Part shown: positions 1 to 12,722 of the stretch, one piece after another
Layout of the letters: each line of letters opens with the position of its first letter
How positions within the stretch are numbered: the stretch's first letter is position 1
Assembly: GCA_003116875.1 (NCBI GenBank)
Contig: BCKT01000006.1
Span: 620,001 to 684,000 of the forward strand
Length of the DNA: 64,000 nt
DNA from: Takashimella koratensis
Lineage: Eukaryota > Basidiomycota > Tremellomycetes > Trichosporonales > Tetragoniomycetaceae
Direction: 5' to 3'
Program-made: the position numbers and the translations under genes
The notes under the pieces: generated by a model
What the model was told of the DNA's origin: nothing
What the model saw: the letters and a program-made list of their open reading frames with translations, nothing else
The model's database searches: none

Positions 1-3000
1 AGGTACGCTGCGAGTTGCCGGTGGTAAGCCCTGTAGAAAGCAGGGAAGAGCTCCGAGTCGTCCGACTGCCATCGGCGCAACCAGTTCCCGGGAGTGAACA
101 AGTACGCGTCGCGCTCTTCCTCTGTGCTGAATTCGGCAGTGAGCGAGCCGAGGCGGTCATTATACGCGCGCGCGTTGTCAAAGCACAGCGGGAGGAGGTG
201 GGACGGGTACGACGGTGCGGCTTCAGGAGGGACGACGGTGCTCATCAGACTCGAGGCGGTGAATCGGGCTAGAGCCCCGCGCGGTGGGTGCAAGACAGTC
301 ACGAGTTGCTCTGCGATATGCGGGATTCGGAAGAACGCAAAGGCCTGGTAAACATTTTCGTGTCAGCTACATCTCAACTCAAGCCATCCCACCGCATCAA
401 CTTACCAAGAAACGACCACTGAAGAGGAGTGTATTATGGAACACCCCTTTTGCTCCCAACTTCTCCATGACCTGATTCATGACCCTCATCAAGAGTCCCT
501 TAAATGCCTCTGCGTGCGCTGCTGCTCTGGGGTCCTCCAACATCCTCGCGGACATGCAGGAGCTCTCGAGGATCGCACCAAGACCCTCGAGGCAGGCTCC
601 GCGCTCGTGCGCCGGCTGTTCAGCGCTCAGCTCGTACAAAAGCATATCGGCCCATTCGAAGCTGGCTTCGCGCAAAGTGTGCCACGCGGACAGGTCGTCA
701 CGAGCCCAACCGCAGCTGCGTTTCTCCACCTCGAGAAGGCAAGGGATGAGTTCGTCCCGGATAAGCGTGGAGCGGTCGCCAGAGGTAATCGCGGTAGCCG
801 GGTAGCGGTATCTGAAGAGGGTTAGTGACTGACTTTGCCTAGGTTGAGTGAAGAAGCGACTGCAGGAGATCGTAACTAGAAGAGGTAATGAAAGCCACAC
901 TCACGAATACAGCAACACTTCCATTTCCCGCGCCAAGACGTTGATTGTAATCTTGGGGTTGGGCACGACAACCATCGATCGACTCTGAAGCACTCTCTGA
1001 GCCTTTCGCGCCTCGGGTTTCCGCACCACCTTGGAGGCGTCAACTTCGATCCTGTTGGCCTCGACGTCCTCGATGAGTGCCGCGGGGGCGAGTGACCCGC
1101 TGCTGTGAGATAAACTAATCGTGATTGCGATCTCTGCCGGGTGAGCAACAGGTGTCAAGGTCGAGGTTGCGAGGTCTGGCGAGGTCGAGGTGTAAGATAC
1201 AGGCTGGGCGGTGATATTTGCCACGCCGGGTTTGAGGGCGGAAGGGAGAGGCACGCCCTCGAATCCTAGGGAAGGAAGTTGTGGGGTCGTCCTGTCCTCT
1301 GGAGTGTGCGGGGGCGACGGCGTCGATGTTTGGTGAGTCGACGCCGCGTCGGATGGGGTACTCGTGTGGTCCGATGACGACGGGCCGGATTTTTGCGACG
1401 CGTCAGAGAGCGAGTGGCTGTGGCTTGCTTCCGTCGCTGCGGTCGACGAAATGGGTAACTCTTTCGGAGGCGCAAGCACCGGTGCGGAGGAGGACGAGGT
1501 CGATGCGAATAACTTGGCGACGGAGGAAGGCGGGACGTCGATACCGAGAGGGCGCCACTCGTCGTCGCCCGCGTCGAAAGAGCGGGACCGGCGCCGTTCC
1601 GAGACTGTGCGGTTGAGGAGGGACGACGAGTTGATTGACCTCGATCGAGTAGGCGAGCGTTGTTGCCCTAGCGAAGGTGAGGACGAAGGGGAGAGAGATG
1701 CCGGTGAACGAGGATGAGACGGGCTGAAGGAGATCGAGTGCGATCGGGAGGGGGAACCGTTAGCTCCGTGGCCCTGGTGCTTGGGTGACCGCCGGGGTGT
1801 CGACGGGGTAGACGAGCCAAACGAGTCGAACGCGACGTTAAAGTCCAGGTCGAGCTCGGGGAGGGAGAGAAGTTGGAGGGATTTGGACGGCTTGATAGGC
1901 GACCAGTTCTTGTTCGCGCCAGCGTTGGCGGTGGAGTCATCGTCGTATGGCAAGGGTGAGATGGACGGGCGAGTGGTTGATGTGGACGAGACGGTGGACC
2001 CGCTGCGCACAGACTGGGTGGTGGTGTCAGACCCAGCGGGACTTGGGGCGGGGCTCAGCCGGTCCCTCGATGTCGGTTTATCGATGGGCGTGAGAACCGA
2101 CGACGGCGATGGTGCGGTGGAAGTGGACGGGACCGGCGAGGGAGGCGGTAACGGTGGCAAGTCACGGCTAGCTCCCGGAGCAGCACTGCGGGTCGGGACG
2201 TGGACTTGAAGCGTGGGTGCGGCGCCGGCTGATGCAGCGCGCTGCATCTGCGGAGGGGTGGGGTACAAGCTGCGTTCGAGAGCAAACGAGCTTCGACCGG
2301 TTCCTGCAGACGGTCCACTGGCGACACTATTCGTGCTCCCGCGGAACGAGTCGGGCGTACGCCGGCCATAATCCGTCGGCGGGGTCGAGATCGCCGGCGA
2401 CGAGCCTGGCGAAGTGCGTGAGTGAGAGCTAGAGGAGCGGAGTCGAAGATCATCGATAGACGGCCGGTTCTTGGACTCGCTACTTCGATGTTTCCCTTCG
2501 TTGGGACCCGCACCGCCCAACGCGCTCGAGTCCTTCTCCTTCCCTTTGCCTCGGAACAACGCCTTGAGCGCGCCCGAGCTCTTCTTGAGCATCAGGTTGC
2601 TCGGTTTCTTCTCTTCTTGGCTAAGCGGCACAAACACGGGCCCTTCCCGAGCCTGCTGCGGCTGGTGATGGTATTCTCCACTACGGAGGGCGTCGTTTGA
2701 TGGCCGGCGAATCAAGTCCTCGGACCGGCGCGTCAAGAGCGGTGGCTGCTGCTGCTGTTGCTGCTGAGACCTGGTGGACGTCGGTGCCGTGCGGAACATG
2801 TTGTACTTTCCACCCGGGCCCATGTCGGTCGCCATCACTGCTTCCGGCGGCGAGCTGAGTGACGCCTGCCTCGGTCTGCTGTTCCCCACGCCACCCAAAG
2901 GTGTCGGGCTGGTCGACCGCATGTGGTCACCTCCGCTCTTCAATCCGAGCCGATACGACCGTGCTTCCGTTGGGCTGAGGGGCGGCTCCGTGTGCGCACG

Positions 3001-4567
3001 CTCGTATCGTGGCCGATAAGGCGAGGGCGAGTCATCACCTTCGTCCGTGTCGTCGGAAGCGGATTTCATGGGGACCATAGTGGGACCGCCGGGTGGCCGG
3101 GTCGGTTGGCCGGTCGAAGACGCGTGGGCGTGGGCATGGGCGTGAGCGCGAGGGGGCGTAGATGTGTGGACATCACCAAATTCGTCCACCTGCATCCACC
3201 CTTGACTGAGTCGGTGATCGGTCACGCCGTCGTTGGGGTCAAGGGGTTTCTTGGATCGCTTGAAATGCAGAGGCTTGGTCGCGCCGCGAACCGAGCGAGT
3301 CGCATCCGTCGTCGGGGTGCTCCTTCCGTCGCTGGAGGAAGGAGTAGGCGGCAGTGGGCCCTGCGCCATCGCGGGGAGTCGGCCGACAGGTGGGCTGTTC
3401 TTCAACTTGTCGATGGATCGCCTCGTGTTCAGCCTGTGTGTCGGGGTCGGGCTCCATTCAGGCTCGTCGTCATCCACTAGTCCCATGCTCATTCCCGCGG
3501 CCCGTCCTTTAGACCCCATGGCGTTCGCCGCTGCCATCGCCTGGTGGTGGCTGTGACCGTGGTGTCGGTGCTGGTGCTGTGCATGCGGTGGGCTGTCGAC
3601 CGCCTGCGAGTCGAGCGACCCAGAGCTCGTGACGACGATTGGGCCCGGGTGGTCGAGCTTTGAGTGAGGGGTTTTGAGGGTCCGAGACGATGTCGACGAG
3701 GCGGTAGATGCGAAGGAGGTGGTCGACCCCGCGAGTCGCGAAGAGTCGGACAAGGGGACCGTGGGAGCCGAGTAAGCGCGCTCGCCAAGCGACGGCGGCG
3801 GGGAAGGGTACATGTTGGACGCGGCAGGCAAGTGGGCAGTAGGTGTAGGTGTAGGCGTATTAGTGCTGGTGGATGAAGATGACGAAGAGGGGTGAGGGTG
3901 AGGGTGAGGGTGAGGATGCACTCGGTCGACACCTGTTGTGATGGTGTGGGTGTAAGACGGGGGAGGCAAAGTCGGGTAAGGTCGAGAGGGTTGAAACGAA
4001 GCTTGGACCTTTGTCTGGGATTGTCAGCGGGAATACAGAGGAGCCAAGGTTGGGTGATTCGGATGAGACGACGCGACATGAACAGACTCAAAGCTCGCAC
4101 CCTCCGCCTGAGTCCCTTGCATCCTGGGCTGTCATGCTCTCTGGACGTAGAGAGCCCGAGGACAGAGACGGGTTCCCATCCGTTGACTCCTTTCACCATC
4201 ACCAAGCGACCAGACGGGTGAGACTGCAGGCCTGCGCATCCTTGCCCTGCCTCTCAACCCTTTCGTCGACCCTCAACATTCACCTCCCACCGCATTCGCT
4301 TCCTTCCTTCGCATCTCCCCGAGGCCACAGGCAAGGCATACCACGTCTCGCTTTTCACAGATCAAGTGGGAGGAGAAGAGCATCACGTACCTCTTCCATA
4401 GCCTTTGCCGCGCCTAAGACGCCCACACCGCCTCCGAGCTGAACAGGGGCTGTCGATCCCATCCGCCGTCGAGAGCTCCTCGAGCTCTCACGCGCACGTC
4501 CGGCCGCCGAGGGTCCCGAAGGTACCGAAGGACCGGCTTTAGGAGGCGCTGCGCTTGTGAACATCAT
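1..4567 (-). CDS. Large Ser/Pro-rich protein with DUF1765-like C-terminal region (partial, 3' end off window)
   Basis: Exons in transcript order are 4567-4391, 4014-905, 811-406 and 344 to beyond position 1; all three joins keep frame. About 1,345 residues are visible and the stop lies outside the window. The N-terminal thousand residues are low complexity, rich in Ser, Pro and Thr, with a His-Pro dipeptide run and a short poly-Gln, which suggests a disordered, phosphorylated scaffold. From about residue 1,070 the sequence becomes folded and conserved in style, with hydrophobic helices and a stretch beginning AFAFFRIPHIAEQL followed by NWLRRW. I associate this region with the fungal DUF1765 family, whose function is unknown; that match is from memory. 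The start is the first ATG of a clean 59-codon exon. Intron 1 (4390-4015, 376 nt) is much longer than the others but has a good donor and a CTGAC branch site. Confidence 0.7.
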
Positions 4568-5960
4568 TGCAGGTTACCTCGTATTGGTTGGTTGATTGGG
4601 GTTTAGATTGTGGATCGTAGATGTTTCCCAACCAATGGAACGGATGAGTGGCTCAACTTGACCACGAGATGTCGGAAGGGTCCAGGCGGCTCGTGTGCGA
4701 GAGCACGGTGAGCCTGGATCAAGGGATGTTCGTTGGAATGGAGTCGGCCTCTTGGCGTGGACCCGGGGGTTTATAGCAAGGTGTCAACTTGGTACGGGGC
4801 CCAGGCGGAGGTCAGGCGGAGGGAGAGATTGTAGAATGGGCCGAGTCGAGGTTTGAAGGGGAAGCAAAGGGTGGGTAGGACAGAAGCACAGAGGGTCGGT
4901 TTCGATTGCAGCGGTAGATGCGTCTTTGCTTGGTTCTCTCAACGGTGGGTAATGGTAGGGATTAAAGAGGGAGAGATTGTGGATTTAAAGGTCGCCCAGT
5001 CGCCCAGTCGGTCGCGGTGACGATGATGTGTAGGTGGGTAGATGTATAAGAGGATCCGGCTCGTTGGTGGTGGTCGATATACGATGTGTGTTGTGCTATT
5101 GTTCGACCGAGTGAGGACCGTAAGCAGCGGCAGCGGCAGCAGGCCCGTGCGCGTCGAATATGGGATATACCGTACTTTGTACGTTGACTGATGGCGCCTC
5201 CCGTTGACTGATGGGCCAGTGGCCAGTGGCGATACTCGCGGGTAGGAAGTGAACGCTCGCTTGCCGGCTGGGGTGAGGTCGATGGGATGGGATGGGATGA
5301 TGGGGATTGGGATTGGGAAGGGGAAGGGTGAACAATGGGAGGGGTAGAGATGAGACAAGAGCGACGAGATGAGGAGGTTAGGTGGACTGAATTCACTGCC
5401 TCGAAAAAACCGTCGCGTGAGGACTGGGCGGAAGCGGGTGTGAAGAGCAGAGGACAGCGTCAGGGTCAGGGTAAGAGGGGGCTCAGGGCAGGGCAGGGCA
5501 GGGCAGGGCAGGGCAGGGCAGGGCAGGGCAGGGCAGGGCAGGGCAGGGCAAGAGAGCGCAGTGTGCACCAGGCACGGAGAGTGTCCGTGCTGGGTGGGTG
5601 TGTTTCAGGGTGCGTCTATTATACTACTCCCCATCTACAGTACGCGCTTGAGACGACCCAGACTTGCCCCTTTAGGAAACGACCCACCGTCTCGGTTCAC
5701 TCGACATGGTCCAACCTACTATACATGACCCATTCTACACGCAAACTCATGACGCATCGATACATTGTACAGATCACACTAGAGTCAAGTCAAGTCACAT
5801 CAAGTCCGCACCGCACCACTCCACCACCAACGACTTGACGCGCTCAAGTCCATATTCAGCACGCAGACCATAGAGACAGACACCCGAGACATGGTCCGGG
5901 AAGAAAGGCAGCGAGTTGTGAATCAAGCTAACAAAAGACGCATCTATCACCTACCACCCG
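4568..5960. promoter_or_regulatory. Intergenic 1.4 kb upstream of the DUF1765-like gene
   Basis: No convincing exon is visible. The stretch lies between the start of the DUF1765-like gene and the 3' end of MGM1, both on the minus strand. The minus strand is pyrimidine-rich, as in fungal promoters and 5' UTRs. It contains a 13-copy GGGCA repeat. Open frames across the repeat are low complexity and I do not accept them as genes. Confidence 0.5.
5486..5550. repeat. Tandem pentamer (GGGCA)13
   Basis: Thirteen uninterrupted copies of the five-base unit GGGCA are visible. The repeat lies about 0.9 kb upstream of the start codon of the DUF1765-like gene. Its length probably varies between strains. 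The runs of three G could form a G-quadruplex; that is inference. Confidence 0.95.
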
Positions 5961-8900
5961 CTACATAAACTTGGAGAATAGCCCGCTCCCACCATCTTTC
6001 CGCTTCCCATTCGAAGCAGCCGCAGCAGCTGCCTGCTGAGCGCGCGGCGAATCCTGGTGCAGGTTTACCAAGGACTGGAGGGATCGGGTCACCGACTCCA
6101 ACTTGTCTTTGCGGTCTTGGAGCTCGAGATGCGCTCGAATTCGAGGGTTCTCAAGAGCAAATTTTTTAATCTCGTCGCGCTGTATAAAATGTATCCGGTT
6201 AGTGTCGAGAACTCTATGGCGACAACAACAGCTTGGGAGACGGAGGCAAAGAGATGTGCTTGTCACGAGATCAGTCACTCACATCAAGGTCGTAGAGTAT
6301 CCGTGAATCAATCTCGCGTGGGAACTATCCAATCAGCACATACCCAAGCACAAGCTACCCACCGGTCCCACTCACCTGATAGAAGAACTGCTCGAGCAAT
6401 TCGATATTGATAAACATAGTGCTTGTGTACGCCAACTTGTCCGCAACGACGCTGAGGAAAGTCTCGGGACAGAATGCCGCCTGGTCTGGACCCTGTCGGC
6501 ATCGTTTGGAACGGACTGCGGTTTGACGCATCTTCAACAGGGTCAAGCGGTTGGACAGGAGTAGCGCGTGTCGGCCTGACAAGGAAGAAGCAGGAACACG
6601 TTCGGGTCAGCGCTCTCTTTTTCGCTTTCGAAAGCCCCCAAAGCCTAACCGTTGCCATGATACCACCACTCACCATCCAAGATCTGTGCAGGGGAATATT
6701 TATACGCATCCAAGACTGGTGCACCTTCCTCCTGCTCATCCCCATCCACCGCTGTCCCCGTCATCCTCCTTCTCCTCTTCTCATCCTCCCACCTCTCCAA
6801 ATCCGCAACATGTTTAATCAACCCATTCAATCTCCTACTCCCTCCCAACCTCTTCCTAATCTCGCTCAACTTGGTATCACACCTCTCAATCTCACTTGTA
6901 AACTTTTCCTCTGCTCTATCCCTCCCAACCACCCATTCTCGATCCTCAACCTCGACTTCGTACTTGAAGGGTTTGATGCAGTTCTCCACTTGGTCGGCGG
7001 TAACGCCCATCCGTTCACGGAGGATGGCGTGTGAGAAGTCGACGATTCGGTCAGAGACGGAAGGATGGAAAGTAAATGGTTCACCAGTCGCGATGGAATC
7101 AATCAGCCCGCGCAAACCATCAGCGACAAGGTTGACAGAGTCTCGACCGACTCCAGACTTGGTGAGTAGGGAACTGGCAGTCTCGAGCTTGTACTTCCAG
7201 TACGGCTCGAGCTCGTCGGGTGAGAGGCGCCGATCGTCGCCTAGTCGAGTGAGCTCGCCAGTTCGAGGGTCGTTCCAATACAGTTGCTCGAGAATGTTCA
7301 TGAGTTTGTCGTCAAGCATCGTCTTAAGTTTCTCTCGTACAGCGGGCTTGGTAAACTGTGCAGTGTACTCTTTGAATCGCGCCTTGAGAGCGTCCACCGT
7401 CTCGGCAACGTACCCCTCGGGTGTGATTCGCCGGTCGTTGTATTGCACCTGTTGAATTTAGCAGTGCTTGTGCCCCCCTTCATTCACACAGGTAGACAAC
7501 CGCGCCACCCACCTTGAACTGGTAGTTTGCCTCTTCCAGCTCGAGCTGAACGGCATTCGTGATCCCATGTAGACTCGACGCCATACTCGTCTCCAGGACA
7601 TCCATCAACCTTCTCCTGAGCGTATCCGTCCCCACCAACAGTCTCTTATCACCCATCGCTCTCCCCTTGTTACTAAAGAACCTCGCGTTATCTCCTCCAA
7701 AGAACTCGTCTTCACGCTTTAACACTGCGCTGGTCACGTTGTTCGCTTCCTTGTCGCCTCGAATGGACCTTAGTGCGCCGGCGACGCCCGCGGGAGGGGC
7801 TTTGCAGACGACTCCAACGTAACCCAGGTGGAGAGGGTACTTGTCTCCCCGGATGATCTGGGCGCCAATCTCTGGTCGGACAAGATCCATCTTGGTGACT
7901 ACGCCGATGGTGCGTGTACCTAGTGGGTCGACGCGACGACTCGCTCGGAGCGCAGGCGAGTTGGCGAGATCCACATCTGCCGCACAGACCGCTAGGATGA
8001 TATTGGGTTCGCGAATGTACTTGTCGCACAGTGTTGAGATACTCTCTTTGAGCGTCTCCGGCTGGTCAAGGGACGAGATTTGGACGTAGCCGGGCAAGTC
8101 GATGAGCGTTAGGTCAGGGACGTGAGGAGAGTGGATGTGCAGATGGATAGGCTCGTCCGAGACGGCTTGTTCAGCAGGGACGGAGAGGTTGAGGTCTGTG
8201 AGGGTTTGTTGGATTGAAGAAAAGGAAGTGATTTTCCCAAGGTGAGGCATGTTGGGGAACGTCCCATACTCGAGCGGCGTGGTAGATGTCGACGCTTTCG
8301 AGGCGGGCGTGTGGATCAAGGTGAGCTCGATCGGCCGGCGCGTCACCATGTTGTTCCCCCTGCACAGTTAGATACAGTTCAGGCGACTTGAAATGGAGCG
8401 GAAGTGTAGATCTTGCTCACTTTGGTAAAAACTCATGGCCGACGATCGCTTCAAGGACACTACTCTTCCCCGAACTCTGACTCCCAATAACCACGATCGA
8501 CGGTAACTTGAGTGCGTCACTCTGGTCTACACTGAGCAACACCGACCTGATCTCGATCAACTTTCTTGTAAGCTGAAGGAGTTGATGTTCGTTCCCTGCT
8601 TCGCCGTTGAACTGAGCTCGGTTTCGTTCTTTCTCCTTCTGCTCGTCATCTGACCTAGCCGCCACTGTTCCCGCTACCAAACCGAGCGCTGCCGCTTCTC
8701 CGCCTCCCCCACTTGGTTCACCGGGCCCTTCTCCTGGCCTCCACTTGTCCCCTCCTCCCCCTCCCCCACCTCCTCCGCCGCTCTTCGATCCAGCTGGCGG
8801 AGCAAACTGTGCCGAGAAAGCATCCCACCATTCAGAAGTACCGCGACGGAACCCGTCGATCCCACTCTGCACACCCCCAGCCGTCTCGGAGAGAGAGTCG

Positions 8901-9501
8901 ACAACGTTCCCAGCAATATCAGAGGTCATGGATGATGCGGTCGCGTAGGTGGAAGCAAAAGTAGAGGCGGTGGTATTGTACGCCGACGAAAGGGTATCGG
9001 TGACGTTGTGGTAAGCTTCCATCGTCGCGCTCCGAACACCTAAGTGCGGGCGAGATCAGTCCGAGGGAGAATTGTACGAAGACAGCAATGAATGAGAGAA
9101 GATGTTGTCAGCTACCTCTGTGACTTTGGACTTGATGACCCTTGATCAGACCGATACCTCCCCGCTTCCCATCGCTCCCACGGACCTCCCACTCCTCCCG
9201 CTTCTCCCACGCTAACCTCTGTCCGATCTAGACTCAACCCACCTTCAAGTTTATAATTCGCGTATCCAAACCCTCCTGCACCTATCGCGGCTCCATATAG
9301 CGGCACCCTAAACGCGCGAGCCATCATCCTCGGGAGGGTCGAGAACGAGATCGCGCGAGTCTGGACGTGTCGGGGAGCTGGAGTGGCCCATGCCGAGCCT
9401 GGATGGGGTCGGGCAGGGTAGGCCGGCCGGTGCGTGAGGAGGATAGGGGAGGGCCGGGAGGCCAAGGGGAGGATACGAGGTTTAGGGGGACGTCGGAACA
9501 T
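5961..9501 (-). CDS. MGM1: Mitochondrial dynamin-like GTPase Mgm1 (OPA1/Msp1 family)
   Basis: This dynamin-family GTPase fuses inner mitochondrial membranes and shapes cristae. Exons: 9501-9116, 9029-8421, 8359-7513, 7448-6674, 6575-6376, 6324-6283, 6179-5961 (1,025 aa). The N-terminus is Arg/Pro-rich like a mitochondrial presequence, followed by a hydrophobic, Gly/Ala-rich segment near residues 62-82 that fits the inner-membrane anchor. GTPase motifs are all present: P-loop GSQSSGKSS near 311, switch Thr in [10 protein letters not shown] near 338, DLPG near 418 and TKMD near 486. The middle and GED regions follow, and the protein ends in GLFSKFM. A Gly-rich run of ten residues lies between the anchor and the GTPase. 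The 42-nt sixth exon encodes [14 protein letters not shown], matching the family. The exon 1/2 join is the least certain, since the acceptor at 9030 was chosen for frame. It is divergent from the gene at 9834. Confidence 0.95.
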
Positions 9502-9833
9502 GGTGAGGTGAGGAAGAGGAGGATTGGGAGGTGGCAACAGGAGAGGACGAGAGGAAAAGACGAAGAGACGACGGCCGGCGATGACAACGAGCGGCGGCAA
9601 CAACAAGAGATTGGAGAATGGCTATGTGAAGTGTCCAGCACAAGCAGGGAGATTGCTAAATGTCATACCCGATTGCATCTGAGATTTTCATGTTTTCGTG
9701 TCCGGCCCCGTCTGTCTTTCTCAATATCTCTCTCCGTGTCTCGCGGTATCGCGCCCACTATCGCTTTCTATTGACTGCTGAACTCCCCCCTCGCTCGCTA
9801 CCGCTCGCTATCGGCCGTTGTCGCTGAATCCCA
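9502..9833. promoter_or_regulatory. Bidirectional promoter region, MGM1 / gene at 9834
   Basis: A 332-bp gap separates the start codons of two divergent genes. The plus strand becomes C/T-rich from about 9711, just before the downstream ATG. I see no clear TATA element or named factor site. Confidence 0.45.
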
Positions 9834-10940
9834 ATGTCCCGCCTCGCCTCCCTCACCCCTTCCCGACCCCGCTCCTCCCCTTCTCCTTCCCCCTCGCCAT
9901 CTACCCAATCCTCACCCTCGCGCCAACTCGAAACGACCCACCACCGTATGCTCAAGCTCGTTCTGGTCGAGGTACGGAACGTTCTCAAGACATGGGACGA
10001 GCTGGGGCTTGTGGGTGGTGTCAAAGCGGGGAAAGGGTGTATCGATGAAGCTACGGAGATGGAGTGAGTCTACGGTCAGGTGTAGAGTTGTTTGCGCAAG
10101 GAAGAGACGAGTACAGGCTTCCTGGACTGCAGGAAGGGAGGGGCCTGGAGGAAAGGGAAAGGGAAAAGCTGGTTTGCTGTAACTTGGCTCGTCGAGCTGA
10201 CTTCGGTAGTAATATCCTTGGAACGGTCGAAGGCCCGGAACGACCACCTATCGCACCCCACCTTGAAGCACTCCACACTCATCGGGCAGCTCTCACTGCA
10301 GTCTTGTCTAAACTAGTACGTCCATGACCGTCCTGTATCTCTCCTCTACCCACTTCCTTCTCCATCCAAGGATTTGATTTCCCCCTTCATCTTGACAACC
10401 TCCAAGACGCGATACTAACTCGGGGCTCAGGATCGACTCTTGATCAAGTTGTCTGCACTGATCGACCAGGCGGAGAAGATCTTGTTCGAGGCTTGTAAAA
10501 CCCAAACGAACGAGTTTGTCTTTATTGAACCATTATGGTCTACCTGGACCCTTGAGCATTTCGGTAAGCCTCTTCTTCACTCCCGTTTCCTCTCCACTTC
10601 ACGCCCATGTCCCCTTTCTCCGATCCCGCGGTCCCTCACCCTGCTCTCACGCTGATACGTGACCCAAGTCAACTCCCTACCGCCCTTACACCACGCACAC
10701 ATCACCCACCTCGTCCTCCTCACTTCTCTGTCAGAGACCATACAATCCCCCTCTACCTCATTCGATGAAGCCCGGCTCGCGCTCGAACGGTGGCGCGACC
10801 TTGCGCGCGGCGGGGAAAGGTGGGACGCCGCGAGGGACTGGGAAGAGTTGGTCGCGCTGGAACTGGGTGAAGGGGCGGGGAATGGGAATGGGAATGGGGG
10901 TGAGGAAGAAGAGGGGAGGACGAGGAGGAAGAAGCGATGA
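9834..10940 (+). CDS. Conserved-style helical protein of unknown function
   Basis: Exons are 9834-10063, 10210-10315, 10431-10563 and 10669-10940, giving 246 residues; all joins keep frame and introns have GTGAGT/GTACGT/GTAAGC donors with CTGAC or CTAAC branch sites. A Ser/Pro-rich N-terminus of about 35 residues precedes a mostly alpha-helical body containing EACKTQTNEFVF and PLWSTWTLEHF. The C-terminus is Gly/Asn/Glu-rich and ends in a basic cluster (RTRRKKR) that could be a nuclear localisation signal. I do not recognise the family. The even charge and hydrophobic pattern across four exons argues that it is real and under selection. Confidence 0.75.
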
Positions 10941-11405
10941 GAGCTCGGGTAGTAGGTGCAATCTGGGAAGGGGGAAAGAGGGAATGATGGACACAATGGG
11001 CTGCTCAGTGCGTCCATGCTTCTGGCAAGCTTCTGTCCAACTTCGCAGGTCGGTCCGGTTTGGGCTCACGGTAAGGACCTCCTCGTCACACGACCCGCAT
11101 CGCCTATGCCAATCACCCCGACCAATTTCGGTCGGATCCAACGCTTCATCCCCAGGGCAACCGGTGTTCGGTGAAGGGTGGAGCGAGGTTAGGGCGTGAC
11201 GATCATCATTGAAAAGCTGTGGCGCCTCGCCCTCAAAGGACCCATCACCCAGGGAGGTCACACGTCAACCCTCTTAAACTCCATATATACGGCTATGATA
11301 TTCGGGTACTTGGCCGCCTACGTAGCGTGTCACTCGTCGCCGCTGGTGAACTTATCCAATTCGGGCAGACGACAAATACCGAGGGCACAGTGAGAGCAAA
11401 GTACG

Positions 11406-11812
11406 ATGGGTAGTTGTTGTAGTTCTACCCGAGGGGCGCTGGATGATGAGTACGCGGGTATTTCTGATCTCTTCGACCACGCACTTAAACCCAAAGTAAG
11501 CCATTCACCCTCTGTCACCGCTTCCAATATGCACCAGTCCTCTCCTTGTCATCGGTACCATGACCTCTCCTCCCGCTGTTCCACATAAGCTCATAATGCT
11601 GGGCTGATCCCTCTCCTCGGCTCTAGCGACCAAAGTGGTTTCCGCGGTCCTGGCGCCGGACGGACCATAGACAACTCGATAAGCGGGACTCAGTGGGTGA
11701 GATGAGAAGCTGTATCTCAGCAATGGGAGGGTGGCATGAACATCATTGTGAGTGGCGACGGGACCGAGTGGTTCAAAGCGGAGGAGAAGGAGAAGGAGGA
11801 GGAGGAGAATGA
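11406..11812 (+). CDS. Candidate small protein with MGSCC lipidation-type N-terminus (weak)
   Basis: A 30-codon exon (11406-11495) starts MGSCCSS, the classic pattern for N-myristoylation at Gly2 plus palmitoylation of adjacent Cys, and ends at a good GTAAGC donor. An acceptor with a CTGAT branch site at 11626 would continue in frame for 61 codons to a stop at 11810-11812. However, the second-exon product is not convincing. Another frame of that exon region looks more protein-like (it contains GGMNIIVSGDG) but carries an in-frame TGA. The true exon structure is therefore unclear, or the locus is decayed. Confidence 0.25.
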
Positions 11813-12707
11813 AAAGAGGGCTGATCAATGGACAGTCTTGATACCTTGTCCAGAGAGTGATAGGTGGCGTATCAGCCCAAAGATAGCTGGTAGATTATAA
11901 CTCCTCGATGTACGAGTACATACAGAGGTGGATAACGCCAAACACAACATCGGACTTCCATGAAAGATAGTCCTTTGTCAGATATTTTTGTCTCGCCTCG
12001 CTATCGGCAACTGTGATGGGTATCGCTGGTGGGTCCCTTTGGTAGACCGTAACTGTTACTACGATGCAAGTACTGTTGGTTGCAGAATATAACATTTGGC
12101 GAGGAGTACCAAGACTATCACTGGGCCATATATATATGTCTGAGCCTCGCTTCATGTACTCCCCTCTCTTGTCCAAAGTGGCAGGTCTCCGTCCTTGGTG
12201 GTGTTTACCGTAAGGGTAGCTTGCGGCCGAGTAGGCCGGTGTCCGTGACAGCAACTACCACTCTCTGCTTAAAACGGGATCTTTTCTCCTTGCCTTCCCG
12301 TTCATCAAAGGAGTATGTCAGTCGGCGCTCTTGCGTAGTGTTTCGCTACTATTGTATTTTTGGTGCTGTTCTGTCCTAGGCGGTCCCGGCTGTCCGTCTC
12401 ATTGGGGTTCACCAAATTTCTCCTCCACACTCATCACAACTCAGTGCTCTACATTGACCAACGTACTCTGACTGTCACCCCACTGTACCTTTACTCCTGA
12501 CGAGTACCACTTGGCCCATTACGTGCCGTGCCAAATATTGATTTTTGCCTTTGCCAAGACTCAGCCACCGACGTCTGTACTGATATGGGCACGACATCGA
12601 CTTCCATGCCGTCAAAGGATGAGACGGAGTTGTGGAGTTAGCGAGCGACACTGGCTGCGCTGGCGTTTTTCAGGGGGTGCGGGCTTGCGAGAGGGGCTCA
12701 CAAAGCA

Positions 12708-12722
12708 CCCCCCCCCCCCCCC
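12708..12722. repeat. Homopolymer run of 15 C
   Basis: Fifteen consecutive C residues lie about 100 bp upstream of the orphan ORF. It is one of several long G/C homopolymers in this window. Confidence 0.95.

Noticed and set aside
5486..5550. GGGCA array as a CRISPR or telomere-like repeat
   Set aside because: There are no spacers, the unit is five bases, and the location is internal in a eukaryotic chromosome.
4939..5838. Overlapping long frames on both strands across the GGGCA repeat
   Set aside because: The frames stay open only because the pentamer repeat lacks stops; composition is repetitive and no start or splice signals fit.
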